Assembly (NCBI GenBank): GCA_018241265.1
Contig: JAFEEF010000045.1
Coordinates: 1 to 34,824 of the forward strand
DNA from: Pseudomonadota bacterium
GTDB lineage: Bacteria > Pseudomonadota > Gammaproteobacteria > Burkholderiales > Burkholderiaceae_C
Direction: 5' to 3'
DNA: 34,824 nt
The notes beneath the pieces were generated by a model that was given only the letters and a program-made list of their open reading frames with translations, was not told the DNA's origin and searched no databases. The first letter of the stretch is position 1. Each line of letters begins with the position of its first letter. A program made the position numbers and the translations under genes. This document shows, piece after piece, positions 14,842-24,136 of this stretch.

Positions 14842-16524
14842 ATGGACAACGCCGTCGCCGCCAAACCCGCGCTCCCGCTCGTCGAGCCGGCCTCATTCGC
14901 CGAGCGCCTGAAGGCGCTGCCGATGCGCAGCAAGCTGACGATGGGCCTCGGCCTCGCGGCGCTCGCGGGCCTGATGATCGCGATGACGCTGTGGAGCAGC
15001 CAGGGCGACTACAAGGTGCTCTACGCCAACCTGTCCGACAAGGACGGCGGCGCCGTGATCGCCCAGCTCTCGCAGATGAACGTGCCGTACAAGCACTCCG
15101 ATGCGGGCAACGCGATCCTCGTGCCGGCCGCGCAGGTGCACGACCTGCGCCTGAAGCTCGCGACCGCCGGCCTGCCGAAGGGCTCAGTGAACGGCTACGA
15201 GCTGATGGACAGCGCCCGCTTCGGCCAGACCCAGTTCCAGGAACGGCTGACCTTTCAGCGCGGCCTCGAAGGCGAGCTGATCCGCTCGATCACGTCGCTC
15301 GCCGCGGTCGAGGACGCCCGTGTCCACCTCGCGCTGCCGAACCAGAACGGCTTCTTCCGCGAGCAGCAGAAGCCCAGCGCCTCGGTGCTGCTGACCCTGC
15401 GCGCCGGCCGCACGCTGGACCGTGCGCAGATCGCCGGCATCGTGCACCTCGTGTCGTCGAGCGTGCCCGAGCTCGACCCGAAGGCGGTCAGCGTGCTCGA
15501 CCAGACGGGTGCGCTGCTGACCGCGAGCAGCGACGGCTCGCAGGCCGCCGGACTCGACGCGCAGCAGCTCCAGTACGTGAACCAGATCGAGTCGGGCTAC
15601 ACGAAGCGCATCATGGACCTGCTCGAGCCCATCGTCGGACGCGACAACCTGCGCGCCACGGTGACGGCGGATGTCGACTTCTCGCAGAGCGAAGCGACCT
15701 CGGAGGAATTCAAGCCGAACCAGGGCGCGGACGCGAGCGTCGCGATCCGCAGCCAGCAGACCAGCGAGCAGACCGGCAGCACCGGCGCCACCGCGACCGG
15801 CATCCCGGGCGCGGCGTCGAACCAGCCGCCGCTCGCGGCGACCGCGCCGCTCAGCGGCGCCTCGCAACCGCTGCAGGCCGCGCAGGGCGGCTCGGCCGGC
15901 AACAGCACGGGGCGGCGCGACGCCACGACCAACTACGAGATCGACAAGACGGTGCGCGTCACGCGCAATGCCAGCGGCAACGTGCGCCGCCTGTCGGCCG
16001 CGGTCGTGCTGAACAACCGCTCGGTGACCGATGCCAAGGGCAAGACCAAGCAGGAGCCGCTGCCGCCGGAAGAGCTCGAGAAGATCACCTCGCTCGTGCG
16101 CGAAACCATCGGCTACAAGGAGAACCGCGGCGACACCGTCAAGGTGATCAATGCGCCGTTCAAGGTCGACGACGTCAAGCCGGTCGACGTGCCGCTGTGG
16201 AAGCAGCCCGAGGTGATCGACATGCTGCGTGCCGCGGCCGTGCCCGGCGGCCTGGTGCTGCTCGCGCTGGTGGTGTTCTTCGGCATGATCCGTCCGACCA
16301 TCAAGGCCGCGACCGCGCCGCCGCCGCCCCCGGCGCAAGGCGCCAACCTCGACGCCGTGGTGGACGACGCGCAGACCCTCGAAGCGTCCGAGACGCCGGC
16401 CCTGCCCGCGCCGCGCAGCGACGACCGCCTCGCCAACGCGCGCCAGCTCGCCAAGGAGAACCCGGCGGCGGTCGCGAACATCGTGCGCGGCTGGATGAAC
16501 GGCGAAGCGCCGGCGAAGGGATAG
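14842..16524 (+). CDS. fliF: Flagellar MS-ring protein FliF
   Basis: A 560-residue inner-membrane ring protein that houses the export gate and carries the C ring. There is a membrane segment at about 30-50 (LTMGLGLAALAGLMIAMTLW), then YscJ-like ring-building motifs (YKVLYANLSDKDGGAVIAQL, EGELIRSITSLAAVEDARVHLALP), a disordered Ala/Gly/Gln-rich insert (about 290-360), a second membrane segment near 455-480 and the C-terminal FliG-binding tail (LANARQLAKENPAAVANIVRGWMN). The frame is open from an ATG at 14695, but MDNAVAAKP at 14842 gives the normal FliF N terminus and length; neither start has a clear ribosome site. It leads the fliFGHIJK operon, with fliG starting 4 bases after its stop. Confidence 0.96.
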   Translation: MDNAVAAKPALPLVEPASFAERLKALPMRSKLTMGLGLAALAGLMIAMTLWSSQGDYKVLYANLSDKDGGAVIAQLSQMNVPYKHSDAGNAILVPAAQVHDLRLKLATAGLPKGSVNGYELMDSARFGQTQFQERLTFQRGLEGELIRSITSLAAVEDARVHLALPNQNGFFREQQKPSASVLLTLRAGRTLDRAQIAGIVHLVSSSVPELDPKAVSVLDQTGALLTASSDGSQAAGLDAQQLQYVNQIESGYTKRIMDLLEPIVGRDNLRATVTADVDFSQSEATSEEFKPNQGADASVAIRSQQTSEQTGSTGATATGIPGAASNQPPLAATAPLSGASQPLQAAQGGSAGNSTGRRDATTNYEIDKTVRVTRNASGNVRRLSAAVVLNNRSVTDAKGKTKQEPLPPEELEKITSLVRETIGYKENRGDTVKVINAPFKVDDVKPVDVPLWKQPEVIDMLRAAAVPGGLVLLALVVFFGMIRPTIKAATAPPPPPAQGANLDAVVDDAQTLEASETPALPAPRSDDRLANARQLAKENPAAVANIVRGWMNGEAPAKG

Positions 16525-16528
16525 CGCG

Positions 16529-17530
16529 ATGGCGATGGACGACGACGGCCTGCAGAACGCCGCGATCCTCTTGATGTCGCTCGGCGAAGAGGAAGCCGCC
16601 GCCGTCTTCAAGCACCTGACGCCGAAGGAAGTGCAAGGGCTGGGCGAGACGATCCAGCAGATGAAGACGATCTCCCGCGAGCGCGTCGAGACGGTGCTCG
16701 AGCGCTTCGAGTCGCTGGCCGGGGACACCAGCATGCTCGTCGTCGACAACGACGAGTACATCAAGTCGGTGCTGCGCAAGGCGCTCGGCGAGGACAAGGC
16801 CAACCTGCTGATCGATCGCATGATGCAGACCGGCGACACCGCGGGCATCGAGAGCCTGAAGTGGATGGATCCGCAGTCGGTCGGCGAGCTGCTGCGCAAC
16901 GAGCACCCGCAGATCGTCGCGGCGATCCTCGTGCACCTCGATACCGATCAGGCTTCGGGCATCCTGCAGACCTTCACCGAGCGTCAGCGCAACGAGGTGC
17001 TGGTGCGCATCGCCACGCTCGACGGCATCCAGCCGTCGGCGCTCAAGGACCTGAACGAAGTCGTCGGCAAGGTGCTGGCGGGCGGCGAGAAGACGCGCAA
17101 GTCGACGCTCGGCGGCGTGAAGACCGCTGCCGAGGTGATCAACATGATGGGCGGCACCGTCGAGACCGCGATCCTCGACTACATCCGCGAGCTCGACAGC
17201 GATCTGGCCCAGAAGATCATGGACAACATGTTCACGTTCGACGATCTCGACAAGATCGACGACAAGGGCATCCAGGCGCTGTTGAAGGAAGTGCAGTCCG
17301 AGTCGCTCGTCGTCGCGCTGAAGGGCGCCAAGCCCGAGATGCGCGAGAAGATCTTCCGCAACATGTCGAGCCGCGCCGCCGAGACCTTGCGCGAAGACCT
17401 CGATTCGCGCGGACCGGTGCGCGTCTCCGAGGTGGAGGCCGAACAGAAGGAGATGCTCAAGGTCGTGCGCCGGCTGGCCGATGAAGGTCAGATCATGCTG
17501 AGCAGCGGAGGCGACGATGACTTCCTCTAA
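16529..17530 (+). CDS. fliG: Flagellar motor switch protein FliG
   Basis: A 333-residue C-ring protein that transmits stator torque. The N-terminal FliF-binding domain begins MAMDDDGLQNAAILLMSLGEEEAAAVFKHL; the middle domain contains the EHPQ motif (NEHPQIVAAILVHL) that contacts FliM; the C-terminal domain has the charged torque helix (SLVVALKGAKPEMREKIFRNMSSRAAETLREDL), the partner of MotA Arg92/Glu100. The MFTFDDL hinge is also present. It starts 4 bases after fliF and its 3' end overlaps fliH by 14 bases, so translation is probably coupled. Confidence 0.98.
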   Translation: MAMDDDGLQNAAILLMSLGEEEAAAVFKHLTPKEVQGLGETIQQMKTISRERVETVLERFESLAGDTSMLVVDNDEYIKSVLRKALGEDKANLLIDRMMQTGDTAGIESLKWMDPQSVGELLRNEHPQIVAAILVHLDTDQASGILQTFTERQRNEVLVRIATLDGIQPSALKDLNEVVGKVLAGGEKTRKSTLGGVKTAAEVINMMGGTVETAILDYIRELDSDLAQKIMDNMFTFDDLDKIDDKGIQALLKEVQSESLVVALKGAKPEMREKIFRNMSSRAAETLREDLDSRGPVRVSEVEAEQKEMLKVVRRLADEGQIMLSSGGDDDFL

Positions 17531-18269
17531 GCCGCGCAGCACCGGCAACGACGCGCGGGGCAGCGTGCACTCGCGCTTCATCCCGCGCGAGGAGCTCGAC
17601 TCGTTCGCCGCGTGGACGCCCGGCACCCTGGCCGGCGGCCCGCCGAAGCAAACCGCGGTGCAGCGCGCGGCGCCGCCGACCCCGCCCGAGGAGCCGCGCC
17701 CCGACATGGCCGCGCTGCTCGCCGAGCAGGTGCGGGTCGCGCGCCAGGGCGGCTACCAGGATGGCTACCGTGACGGCCTGGCGGCGCTCGAAGCGTTCAA
17801 GCAGAGCTATGCGAGCCAGCTCACCGCGCAGATCGGCGCCCTGATCGGATCGCTCGACACGGAGCTCGCCGGCCTGCAGCAGGACATGGCGCGCACCTTG
17901 GCCGTGACCGCGGCACAGCTGGCCCGGCAGGTCGTGCGCAGCGAGCTCGCGACACGCCCCGAACTGGTCGCGACCGTGGCGCAGGAAGCGCTCGACACGC
18001 TGCTGCTGTCGGCACGTCACATCACGTTGCGCGTGCACCCGGACGACCATGCGCTCGTCGCGCAGGGCGCCGCCGACGTCCTGGCTGCGCGCGGCGGACG
18101 GCTCATCGCCGACGCGGCGATGTCGCGCGGCGGCTGCCGCGTCGAATCGGACATCGGCGTGATCGATGCGACGCTCGAGACGCTCTGGCAGCGGGCCGCG
18201 GCCTCGCTGGGCTGCGACCTGGCCTGGACGGCCGATGCGCCGGCCGCCGAAGAGGATGCAGGCGCATGA
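17517..18269 (+). CDS. fliH: Flagellar export ATPase regulator FliH
   Basis: A 250-residue stator-like protein that dimerises, binds FliI and links the ATPase to the C ring through FliN. The N terminus (about 1-60) is disordered and proline-rich; [13 protein letters not shown] at about 79-91 is the GxxxG-bearing helix typical of FliH; the C-terminal domain carries the [24 protein letters not shown] block shared with type III HrpE/YscL proteins. The start ATG lies inside the end of fliG (14-base overlap) and the stop overlaps the fliI start by four bases (ATGA). Confidence 0.93.
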   Translation: MTSSKPRSTGNDARGSVHSRFIPREELDSFAAWTPGTLAGGPPKQTAVQRAAPPTPPEEPRPDMAALLAEQVRVARQGGYQDGYRDGLAALEAFKQSYASQLTAQIGALIGSLDTELAGLQQDMARTLAVTAAQLARQVVRSELATRPELVATVAQEALDTLLLSARHITLRVHPDDHALVAQGAADVLAARGGRLIADAAMSRGGCRVESDIGVIDATLETLWQRAAASLGCDLAWTADAPAAEEDAGA

Positions 18270-19687
18270 CGGAAGCGATGACGACCACCGAGAAGTGGCA
18301 GCGCTATCTCGCCGACATGCGCAGCTTCGCGAACGACCGTCTTGCGCTCGAGACGCAAGGGCTGCTGGTGCGCGTGACCGGCCTGGTGCTGGAAGCCGCC
18401 GGCATCCGCGTGCCGGTCGGCTCCGTCTGCGAAGTGCGCATGGACGGCCAGCCGCCGGTGATCGCCGAGGTCGTCGGCTTCGCCGGCGATCGCGCCTACC
18501 TGATGCCGACCGGCGACGTGCACGGCCTGGCGAGCGGCGCGCGCGTCGTGCCGCGGCCGTCGCCGGTGGTGCCGATGAAGCTCGGCCAGGCGCGCCATCC
18601 GTGGCGCCGCACCGAAGACCGCACCCTGCACCTGCCGGTCGGCAACGGCCTGCTCGGCCGCGTCGTCGATCCGCACGGCGTGCCGATGGACAAGAAGGGC
18701 CCGATCGATCACGTGCACAGCGAGCCGCTGACGCGCCGGCCGATCAACGCGATGGATCGCGATCCGGTGCGCACGCCGCTCGATACCGGCGTGCGCGCGA
18801 TCAACTCGATGCTGACGGTCGGCCGCGGCCAGCGGCTCGGCCTCTTCGCCGGGACCGGCGTCGGCAAGTCGGTGCTGCTCGGCATGATGGCGCGCTACAC
18901 CGCCGCCGACGTGATCGTCGTCGGGCTGATCGGCGAGCGCGGCCGCGAAGTCAAGGAATTCATCGAGGACATCCTCGGCGAGGAAGGGCTGCGCCGTGCC
19001 GTCGTCGTCGCCGCGCCGGCCGACTCGCCGCCGCTCGTGCGCATGCAGGGCGCGAGCTATGCGACCGTGATCGCCGAGCACTTCCGCGACCGCGGCCTCG
19101 ACGTGCTGCTGCTGATGGATTCGCTGACGCGCTATGCGATGGCGCAGCGCGAGATCGCCCTCGCGATCGGCGAGCCGCCGGCCACCAAGGGCTATCCGCC
19201 GAGCTGCTTCGCCAAGCTGCCGCAGTTGGTCGAGCGCAGCGGCAACGGCAGGCCCAAGGATCAAGACGGCGGCGGCGGCTCGATCACCGCGTTCTACACC
19301 GTGCTGTCCGAAGGCGACGACCAGCAGGATCCGATCGCCGATGCGGCGCGCGGCATCCTCGACGGCCACATCGTGCTGTCGCGCGAGCTGGCCGAATCGG
19401 GCCACTATCCGGCGATCGACATCGAGAAGTCGATCTCGCGCGTGATGACGAGCGTGGCCGCGCCCGAGCACATCGAGGCGGCGCGGCGCTTCCGCCAGCT
19501 CTACGCCAAGTACCAGAAGGCGCGCGACCTGATCCAGCTCGGCGCCTACGCGCCCGGCCACGATCCCGAGCTCGACGCGGCGGTGCGGCTGCATGGCCCG
19601 ATGACCGCGCTCCTGCAGCAGACCATGCGCCAGCCGGCCACGCTCGATGCCAGCGTGCAGCAACTGCGCAGCGTCCTCGTCTCCTGA
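18266..19687 (+). CDS. fliI: Flagellar type III export ATPase FliI
   Basis: A 473-residue hexameric ATPase that unloads chaperone-substrate complexes at the export gate. It shows the P-loop AGTGVGKS at residues 195-202, [24 protein letters not shown], the Walker B region [34 protein letters not shown], and the C-terminal [16 protein letters not shown], all diagnostic of the FliI/YscN family. The ATG overlaps the fliH stop by four bases; a second in-frame ATG 15 bases later is possible. The length is normal. Confidence 0.98.
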   Translation: MTEAMTTTEKWQRYLADMRSFANDRLALETQGLLVRVTGLVLEAAGIRVPVGSVCEVRMDGQPPVIAEVVGFAGDRAYLMPTGDVHGLASGARVVPRPSPVVPMKLGQARHPWRRTEDRTLHLPVGNGLLGRVVDPHGVPMDKKGPIDHVHSEPLTRRPINAMDRDPVRTPLDTGVRAINSMLTVGRGQRLGLFAGTGVGKSVLLGMMARYTAADVIVVGLIGERGREVKEFIEDILGEEGLRRAVVVAAPADSPPLVRMQGASYATVIAEHFRDRGLDVLLLMDSLTRYAMAQREIALAIGEPPATKGYPPSCFAKLPQLVERSGNGRPKDQDGGGGSITAFYTVLSEGDDQQDPIADAARGILDGHIVLSRELAESGHYPAIDIEKSISRVMTSVAAPEHIEAARRFRQLYAKYQKARDLIQLGAYAPGHDPELDAAVRLHGPMTALLQQTMRQPATLDASVQQLRSVLVS

Positions 19688-19710
19688 ATTCACCTCGAGG
19701 CTGACCCACC

Positions 19711-20178
19711 ATGACGATGAACGATCTCGAACCGCTCAAGGCCCTGCTCGGCCAGGCCGAGCGCGAGCGCGACGCGGCGATCGCCGAGCACCGGCGCACG
19801 CAGGTCGCGCACGAGGCGGCGCAGGCGCAGGCCGAGCAGCTGCTCTCCTATCGGCGCGACTACGAACAGCGCTGGAGCACGCGCTTCCAGCGCGCTGCCG
19901 AGATCGAGGTGATGCGCTCCTACCAGGGCTTCATGGAGCGGCTGACACTCGCGGTCGAGAGCCAGGAACGCGCCGTCGAGCACGCCGTCCTGGTGGTCGA
20001 GCGCGCCGCCGCCTCGCTGCGCGAGCACGAGCTGCGCTGCGCGTCGGTGCGGCGCCTGATCGAACGCCGCATGCACGACTGGCGCGCCGGCGTCGAACGG
20101 CGCGAGCAGCGCATGCTCGACGAGCTGGCCGCGCGCAGCGCCGCGCACCGCGCCGGCCTCGCGAACCGAGCCTTCTGA
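19711..20178 (+). CDS. fliJ: Flagellar export chaperone-escort protein FliJ
   Basis: A 155-residue protein made almost wholly of charged heptad-like helix (for example LLSYRRDYEQRWSTRFQRAAEIEVMRSYQGFMERL), forming the antiparallel coiled coil expected of FliJ, which inserts into the FliI ring like the gamma subunit of F-ATPase. YRRDY followed by the QGFMERL segment is typical of the family. It lies 23 bases after fliI and 32 bases before fliK. Recognition depends on composition and position as well as sequence, because the family is weakly conserved. Confidence 0.9.
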   Translation: MTMNDLEPLKALLGQAERERDAAIAEHRRTQVAHEAAQAQAEQLLSYRRDYEQRWSTRFQRAAEIEVMRSYQGFMERLTLAVESQERAVEHAVLVVERAAASLREHELRCASVRRLIERRMHDWRAGVERREQRMLDELAARSAAHRAGLANRAF

Positions 20179-20210
20179 CGCCGCCTCGCAACCTACACCG
20201 AGCCGCACCC

Positions 20211-21485
20211 ATGCAAGTCAATTCGACCCTCAACACCGCCAACGCCAACCTGCTCGCCAATGCGATCTCGCCGGATGCGCTGAACGCGGCTCCGATGCCG
20301 CAGTCGTCCGACTTCGCGAGCTTGCTGCGCCAGAACCAGCCGGCACCGGCCGCGCCGAAGGCACCGGCACCCGCCTCGCGCCCGCAGGCCGCTGCGCCGC
20401 GACAACCGCTGCCGGCGGACTCCGCACCCGCGCCGCAAGCCGAGCAAGCCGCGCCGGCGCCCAGCCCGGCGCCGACGGCCGCCGCGCCGACACCCGGCAC
20501 CAATTCGTCGCGCACGCCCGACAAGCCCAAGGCGGCGAGCACCAGCCCGGCGCCGAAGCAGGCGGCGGCGCAAGATGCCAACGCCGAGAAGACCGAAACC
20601 GCGGCACGCGCCGAACGCAGCGACACCGCTGCGGCAACCACTGTCGACCCGGCGATGGCGGCCTGGCTCGCGCAGATGCATGCCCTGGCCGCTGCCACGG
20701 CCAAGGCCGATCCGGGCGGCGACGACGGCGATGCCGCGACCGCCGACGGCGGCGACGAGGCCCTGAGCATCCGCGCCGACGCGTCGAAGCTGCCCGCTCT
20801 GCAGGCCGATGCCGGCACCGACGGCGCAACGACCTTGACCGCGGCCGCGCCCGATGCGAATCCGGCGGCGTTCGCGGCGGTCCTCGCCGAGACGACCGGA
20901 GGCGATCACGGCGCCGATGCGCGCAAGGCCGAAGCCGGCAAGGACGGCATCGATGCCGTCGCCGGCCTGAGCGCAACAGCCGCCAGCGGCATCGCCGCGC
21001 CGACCAGCCAGAGCGCGCACGCGGCCGAGGCGCCGACCCAGGTGTCGGTGCCGACCCCGGTCGACGCGCCCGAATTCCCGCAGGCACTCGGCGTGCACCT
21101 GTCGGTGCTCGCGAAGGAAGGCGTGCAGCAGGCCGAACTGCACCTGAATCCGGCCGACATGGGTCCGGTCTCGGTCCACATCGCACTCGACGGCACGCAC
21201 GCCCGCATCGACTTCGGCGCCGACGTCGCGGCGACCCGCCATGCGATCGAAGCCGGCCTGCCGGAGCTGGCCGGCGCGCTCCGCGATGCCGGCCTGACCC
21301 TGACCGGCGGCGGCGTGTCGCAGCAATCGCGCGGCGGCCAGAACGACCGCGAGCAGCGCGACGGCCAGGGCGGTGGCGTGCGCGGCACGTCCGACGTCGG
21401 CGGCAACGGCGACGCCGCCGCTGCCGGCGCGCCGGAGGCGGTACGCCGCACGGTCGCGCTCGGCGGCGTCGACCTGTACGCCTGA
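20211..21485 (+). CDS. fliK: Flagellar hook-length control protein FliK
   Basis: A 424-residue exported ruler that measures hook length and switches export specificity. The first 280 residues are disordered and dominated by Ala, Pro, Asp and Thr, including proline-alanine tracts at about 38-110. The C-terminal Flg_hook domain (about 285-375) has LHLNPADMGPVSVHIALDGTHARIDFGADVAATRHAIEAGLPELAGALRDAGLTL, the typical FliK signature. A Gly/Arg/Asp-rich tail follows. The frame is open far upstream through fliJ; the ATG at 20211 is taken because MQVNSTLN begins directly after fliJ and gives a normal length. No strong ribosome site is visible. It is the last gene of the fliF operon. Confidence 0.93.
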   Translation: MQVNSTLNTANANLLANAISPDALNAAPMPQSSDFASLLRQNQPAPAAPKAPAPASRPQAAAPRQPLPADSAPAPQAEQAAPAPSPAPTAAAPTPGTNSSRTPDKPKAASTSPAPKQAAAQDANAEKTETAARAERSDTAAATTVDPAMAAWLAQMHALAAATAKADPGGDDGDAATADGGDEALSIRADASKLPALQADAGTDGATTLTAAAPDANPAAFAAVLAETTGGDHGADARKAEAGKDGIDAVAGLSATAASGIAAPTSQSAHAAEAPTQVSVPTPVDAPEFPQALGVHLSVLAKEGVQQAELHLNPADMGPVSVHIALDGTHARIDFGADVAATRHAIEAGLPELAGALRDAGLTLTGGGVSQQSRGGQNDREQRDGQGGGVRGTSDVGGNGDAAAAGAPEAVRRTVALGGVDLYA

Positions 21486-21493
21486 TCGAACGG

Positions 21494-21512
21494 GCGCCGG
21501 ACCGCCCGGCGC
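21494..21512 (+). repeat. GC-rich hairpin after fliK
   Basis: GCGCCGG (21494-21500) and CCGGCGC (21506-21512) form a 7-base stem with a 5-base loop 8 bases after the fliK stop. There is no T tract, so it is at best a weak or Rho-assisted terminator. Confidence 0.4.
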
Positions 21513-21576
21513 GGGGGGCTCGGACTAGGCGCCAAAAGCCCGCCTTATCCCCGCTTTTCGAGACGGGTGACGTTTC

Positions 21577-21582
21577 GATAAT
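21577..21582 (+). promoter_or_regulatory. Possible -10 element of the fliLMNOPQR operon
   Basis: GATAAT matches TATAAT at five of six positions in the AT-richer gap between fliK and fliL, 71 bases before the fliL start. No -35 box is seen, which would fit an activator-dependent (FlhDC-type) class II promoter, but I could not find a convincing FlhDC box. Confidence 0.35.
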
Positions 21583-21653
21583 TTCCTTCACACCCAGGGC
21601 CCGAAGCGTGCGCTCGTCGCGCAGCGCCGGCCCGGCCACGAAGGAGATTGCCA

Positions 21654-22283
21654 GTGTCCGCTGCCGCCGCCACCGCGACCGCCACGCCCGCCAAGGGCGG
21701 ATCGGGAAAGAAGAAGCTCATCCTGATCGTCGCCGTCGTGCTGTTGCTCGTCGTCGGCGGCGCCGGCGCATTCTTCTTCCTGAAGAAGTCGCATCCGAAG
21801 GAAGGCGAGGAAGAGGCGGCTGCGCCGACCCCGGCCGCGGCGGAAGAGCACAAGATCGACTTGAAGCATCCGCCGACCTACATGCCGCTCGATCCGTTCG
21901 TGGTCAACCTCGCCGACCGCGAGGCCGACCGTTATGCACAGATCGGCATCACGCTCGAGCTCGACAGCCCGGAATTCGGCGAGGCGATGAAGGCCTACAT
22001 GCCGGCGGTGCGCAACGCGATCCTGCTGATCCTGGCGCGCAAGACCTCGGCCGAACTGCTCGCGCCGGACGGCAAGGAAGACCTGGCCGACGAGATCATG
22101 CGCGAGTCGGTCCGCCCGATGGGCATCGACATCGATCCGCCGGAGAAGAAGGCCAAGGGCAGCAAGGGCGACGACTCGGATGCCGACGAAGAGGACGCCA
22201 AGCCGAAGAAGAAGAAAAAGAAGAAGGCCGAGGTCCACAACCCGGTCCGCGCCGTCAACTTCTCGAACTTCATCATCCAGTGA
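21654..22283 (+). CDS. fliL: Flagellar basal body-associated protein FliL
   Basis: A 209-residue single-span inner-membrane protein that surrounds the stator and supports torque. It has a basic N terminus, a membrane segment at about 21-43 and a periplasmic stomatin-like domain (about 75-160; YMPLDPFVVNLADREADRYAQIGITLEL). The start is GTG at 21654, not the TTG six bases earlier, because AAGGAG at 21641-21646 is then 7 bases away. Unusually, about 35 charged residues (162-196: an acidic stretch followed by seven consecutive lysines) separate this domain from the conserved end RAVNFSNFIIQ. It begins the fliLMNOPQR unit. Confidence 0.93.
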   Translation: MSAAAATATATPAKGGSGKKKLILIVAVVLLLVVGGAGAFFFLKKSHPKEGEEEAAAPTPAAAEEHKIDLKHPPTYMPLDPFVVNLADREADRYAQIGITLELDSPEFGEAMKAYMPAVRNAILLILARKTSAELLAPDGKEDLADEIMRESVRPMGIDIDPPEKKAKGSKGDDSDADEEDAKPKKKKKKKAEVHNPVRAVNFSNFIIQ

Positions 22284-22338
22284 CCGCAGCCATGACCCAA
22301 GGTCGCTTCGACGCACCAGGGCGGGCCGAGGGGCTCAC

Positions 22339-23343
22339 ATGAATCAGCAGATCCTTTCGCAGGACGAGGTAGATGCCCTCCTTCAAGGCATCACCGGCGA
22401 GAGCCAGAAGCTCGAGCAGGAGGAGACGGAAGAAGGCGGCATACGCGACTACAACCTGGCGAGCCAGGAGCGCATCGTGCGTGGGCGCATGCCCACGATG
22501 GAGATCATCAACGAGCGCTTCGCCCGCAACATCCGCTCGGGACTCTTCAACTTCATCCGCAAGAGCCCGGAGATCGCGATCGGCGGCATCCGGGTGCAGA
22601 AGTACAGCGCGTTCCTGCGCGAGATCGTCGTGCCGACGAACTTCAACCTCGTGAGCGTGCGGCCGCTGCGCGGCTCGGGGCTGATCGTCTGCGACCCGAC
22701 CCTGGTGTTCGCGGTGATCGACGCGCTGTTCGGCGGCGCCGGCAAGTACCACACGCGCATCGAGGGCCGCGACTTCTCGCTGACCGAGCAGCGCATCATC
22801 CGGCGCCTCGTCGACGTCATCACCGAAGAGTACAAGAAGGCCTGGCAAGGCATCTATCCGCTCGAGCTCGACTACCAGCGCTCGGAGATGCAGCCGCAGT
22901 TCGCCAACGTGGCGACGCCGAGCGAAGTGGTGGTCGCGACGAGCTTCACGCTCGAGATCGGCGACACCAGCGGCACGATCCACTTCTGCATCCCCTACTC
23001 GACGCTGGAGCCGATCCGCGACGTGCTGTATTCGACGGTGCAGGGCGACTCGGCCGAGCCCGACCGCCGCTGGGTCAACCTGCTGAAGAACCAGATCCAG
23101 GCCGCCGAGGTGGAGCTGATCGCCGAGCTCGCCACCGCGCCGGCCACCGTCGAGCAGCTCCTCGCCTTCAAGCCGGGCGACTTCATCGAGCTGGACCTGA
23201 AGCAATCCATCGAGGCCAAGATAGTGGGCGTGCCGGTGTTCGACTGCCACTACGGCACCTCGAACGGCAAGTACGCCCTGAAGATCGACAACATGCTGAC
23301 CGCCGGATCCGATCAGAGCTGGCTGGGAGTTTCCAATGTCTGA
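22339..23343 (+). CDS. fliM: Flagellar motor switch protein FliM
   Basis: A 334-residue C-ring protein. The N terminus MNQQILSQDEVDALLQGI contains the CheY-P binding motif (LSQDEVDALL). The CheC-like middle domain includes LIVCDPTLVFAVIDALFGGAGKYHTRIEGRDFS and contacts FliG, and the C-terminal SpoA domain (about 255-320; KPGDFIELDLKQSIEAKIVGVPVFDCHYGTSNGKYALKI) pairs with FliN. The open frame extends upstream through fliL; the ATG at 22339 has GAGG upstream and gives the conserved start. It lies 55 bases after fliL and overlaps fliN by 8 bases. Confidence 0.98.
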   Translation: MNQQILSQDEVDALLQGITGESQKLEQEETEEGGIRDYNLASQERIVRGRMPTMEIINERFARNIRSGLFNFIRKSPEIAIGGIRVQKYSAFLREIVVPTNFNLVSVRPLRGSGLIVCDPTLVFAVIDALFGGAGKYHTRIEGRDFSLTEQRIIRRLVDVITEEYKKAWQGIYPLELDYQRSEMQPQFANVATPSEVVVATSFTLEIGDTSGTIHFCIPYSTLEPIRDVLYSTVQGDSAEPDRRWVNLLKNQIQAAEVELIAELATAPATVEQLLAFKPGDFIELDLKQSIEAKIVGVPVFDCHYGTSNGKYALKIDNMLTAGSDQSWLGVSNV

Positions 23344-23758
23344 GAACAGCCCGCAGGCCGACGACGACGCGATGGCCGCCGAATGGGCCGCTGCGCTCGC
23401 CGAGGCCAAGCCCGAAGCGGCGACCGAGGTGGCCGATCAGGTCGCGCCGGCGTCGTTCACCAACTTCACGCCGACCACGACGAACGGCGCGGGCAACGAC
23501 ATCAGCATGATCCTGGACATCCCGGTCCAGCTGACCGTCGAGCTCGGCCGCACGCGGATTCCGATCAAGCACATCCTGCAGCTCGCGCAGGGCTCGGTGG
23601 TCGAGCTCGACGCGCTCGCCGGCGAGCCGATGGACGTGCTCGTCAACGGCTACCTGATCGCGCAGGGCGAGGTCGTCGTCGTCAACGACAAGTTCGGCAT
23701 CCGGCTGACCGACATCGTGACGCCGTCCGAGCGCATGCGTCGCCTGAGCAAAGGCTGA
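23336..23758 (+). CDS. fliN: Flagellar motor switch protein FliN
   Basis: A 140-residue C-ring base protein with an acidic, disordered N terminus (about 1-55) and a SpoA domain (about 57-138: ILDIPVQLTVELGRTRIPIKHILQLAQGSVVELDALAGEPMDVLVNGYLIAQGEVVVVNDKFGIRLTDI). It completes the FliM-FliN ring and docks FliH for export. The ATG lies inside the 3' end of fliM (8-base overlap) with GGGAG just upstream. The length matches proteobacterial FliN. Confidence 0.98.
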   Translation: MSENSPQADDDAMAAEWAAALAEAKPEAATEVADQVAPASFTNFTPTTTNGAGNDISMILDIPVQLTVELGRTRIPIKHILQLAQGSVVELDALAGEPMDVLVNGYLIAQGEVVVVNDKFGIRLTDIVTPSERMRRLSKG

Positions 23759-23767
23759 CGGCAGGCG

Positions 23768-24136
23768 ATGACATCTACTTCCGCCTTCTCGTCGCTGCTC
23801 TGGTTCATCGCGATCCTGCTGCTGATCCCGGCGGTGCTCTGGCTCGTCAAGCGCTCGCCGGCCGGCGCGCGCTTCAGCGGCGTCGCGCCGGGCGGCGTGC
23901 TGCGCCACGTCTCGGCGCTGCCGCTGTCGGCGAGCCAGCGCATCGTCACGGTCGAGGTCGGCCAGGGCGACGAGCGCCGCTGGCTGGTGCTCGGCGTGAC
24001 GCCGCAGTCGATCAGCACCTTGCACACGATGGCGCCGCAGCCCGATGCGCCTTCCGACGACGCGCCGCCGGCGACGCCTTTCGCGCAACTGCTCGGTCAT
24101 CTGCGCAACGGCAAGGGAGCGTCGCGTGACCGCTGA
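23768..24136 (+). CDS. fliO: Flagellar export-gate assembly protein FliO
   Basis: A 122-residue membrane protein that helps assemble the FliP ring. It has one N-terminal membrane segment (about 8-27, [20 protein letters not shown]) and a small cytoplasmic domain with the FliO pattern [38 protein letters not shown] (about 45-85), then a low-complexity tail. It starts 9 bases after fliN and overlaps the fliP start by 11 bases. The family is poorly conserved, but position and motif agree. Confidence 0.93.
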   Translation: MTSTSAFSSLLWFIAILLLIPAVLWLVKRSPAGARFSGVAPGGVLRHVSALPLSASQRIVTVEVGQGDERRWLVLGVTPQSISTLHTMAPQPDAPSDDAPPATPFAQLLGHLRNGKGASRDR

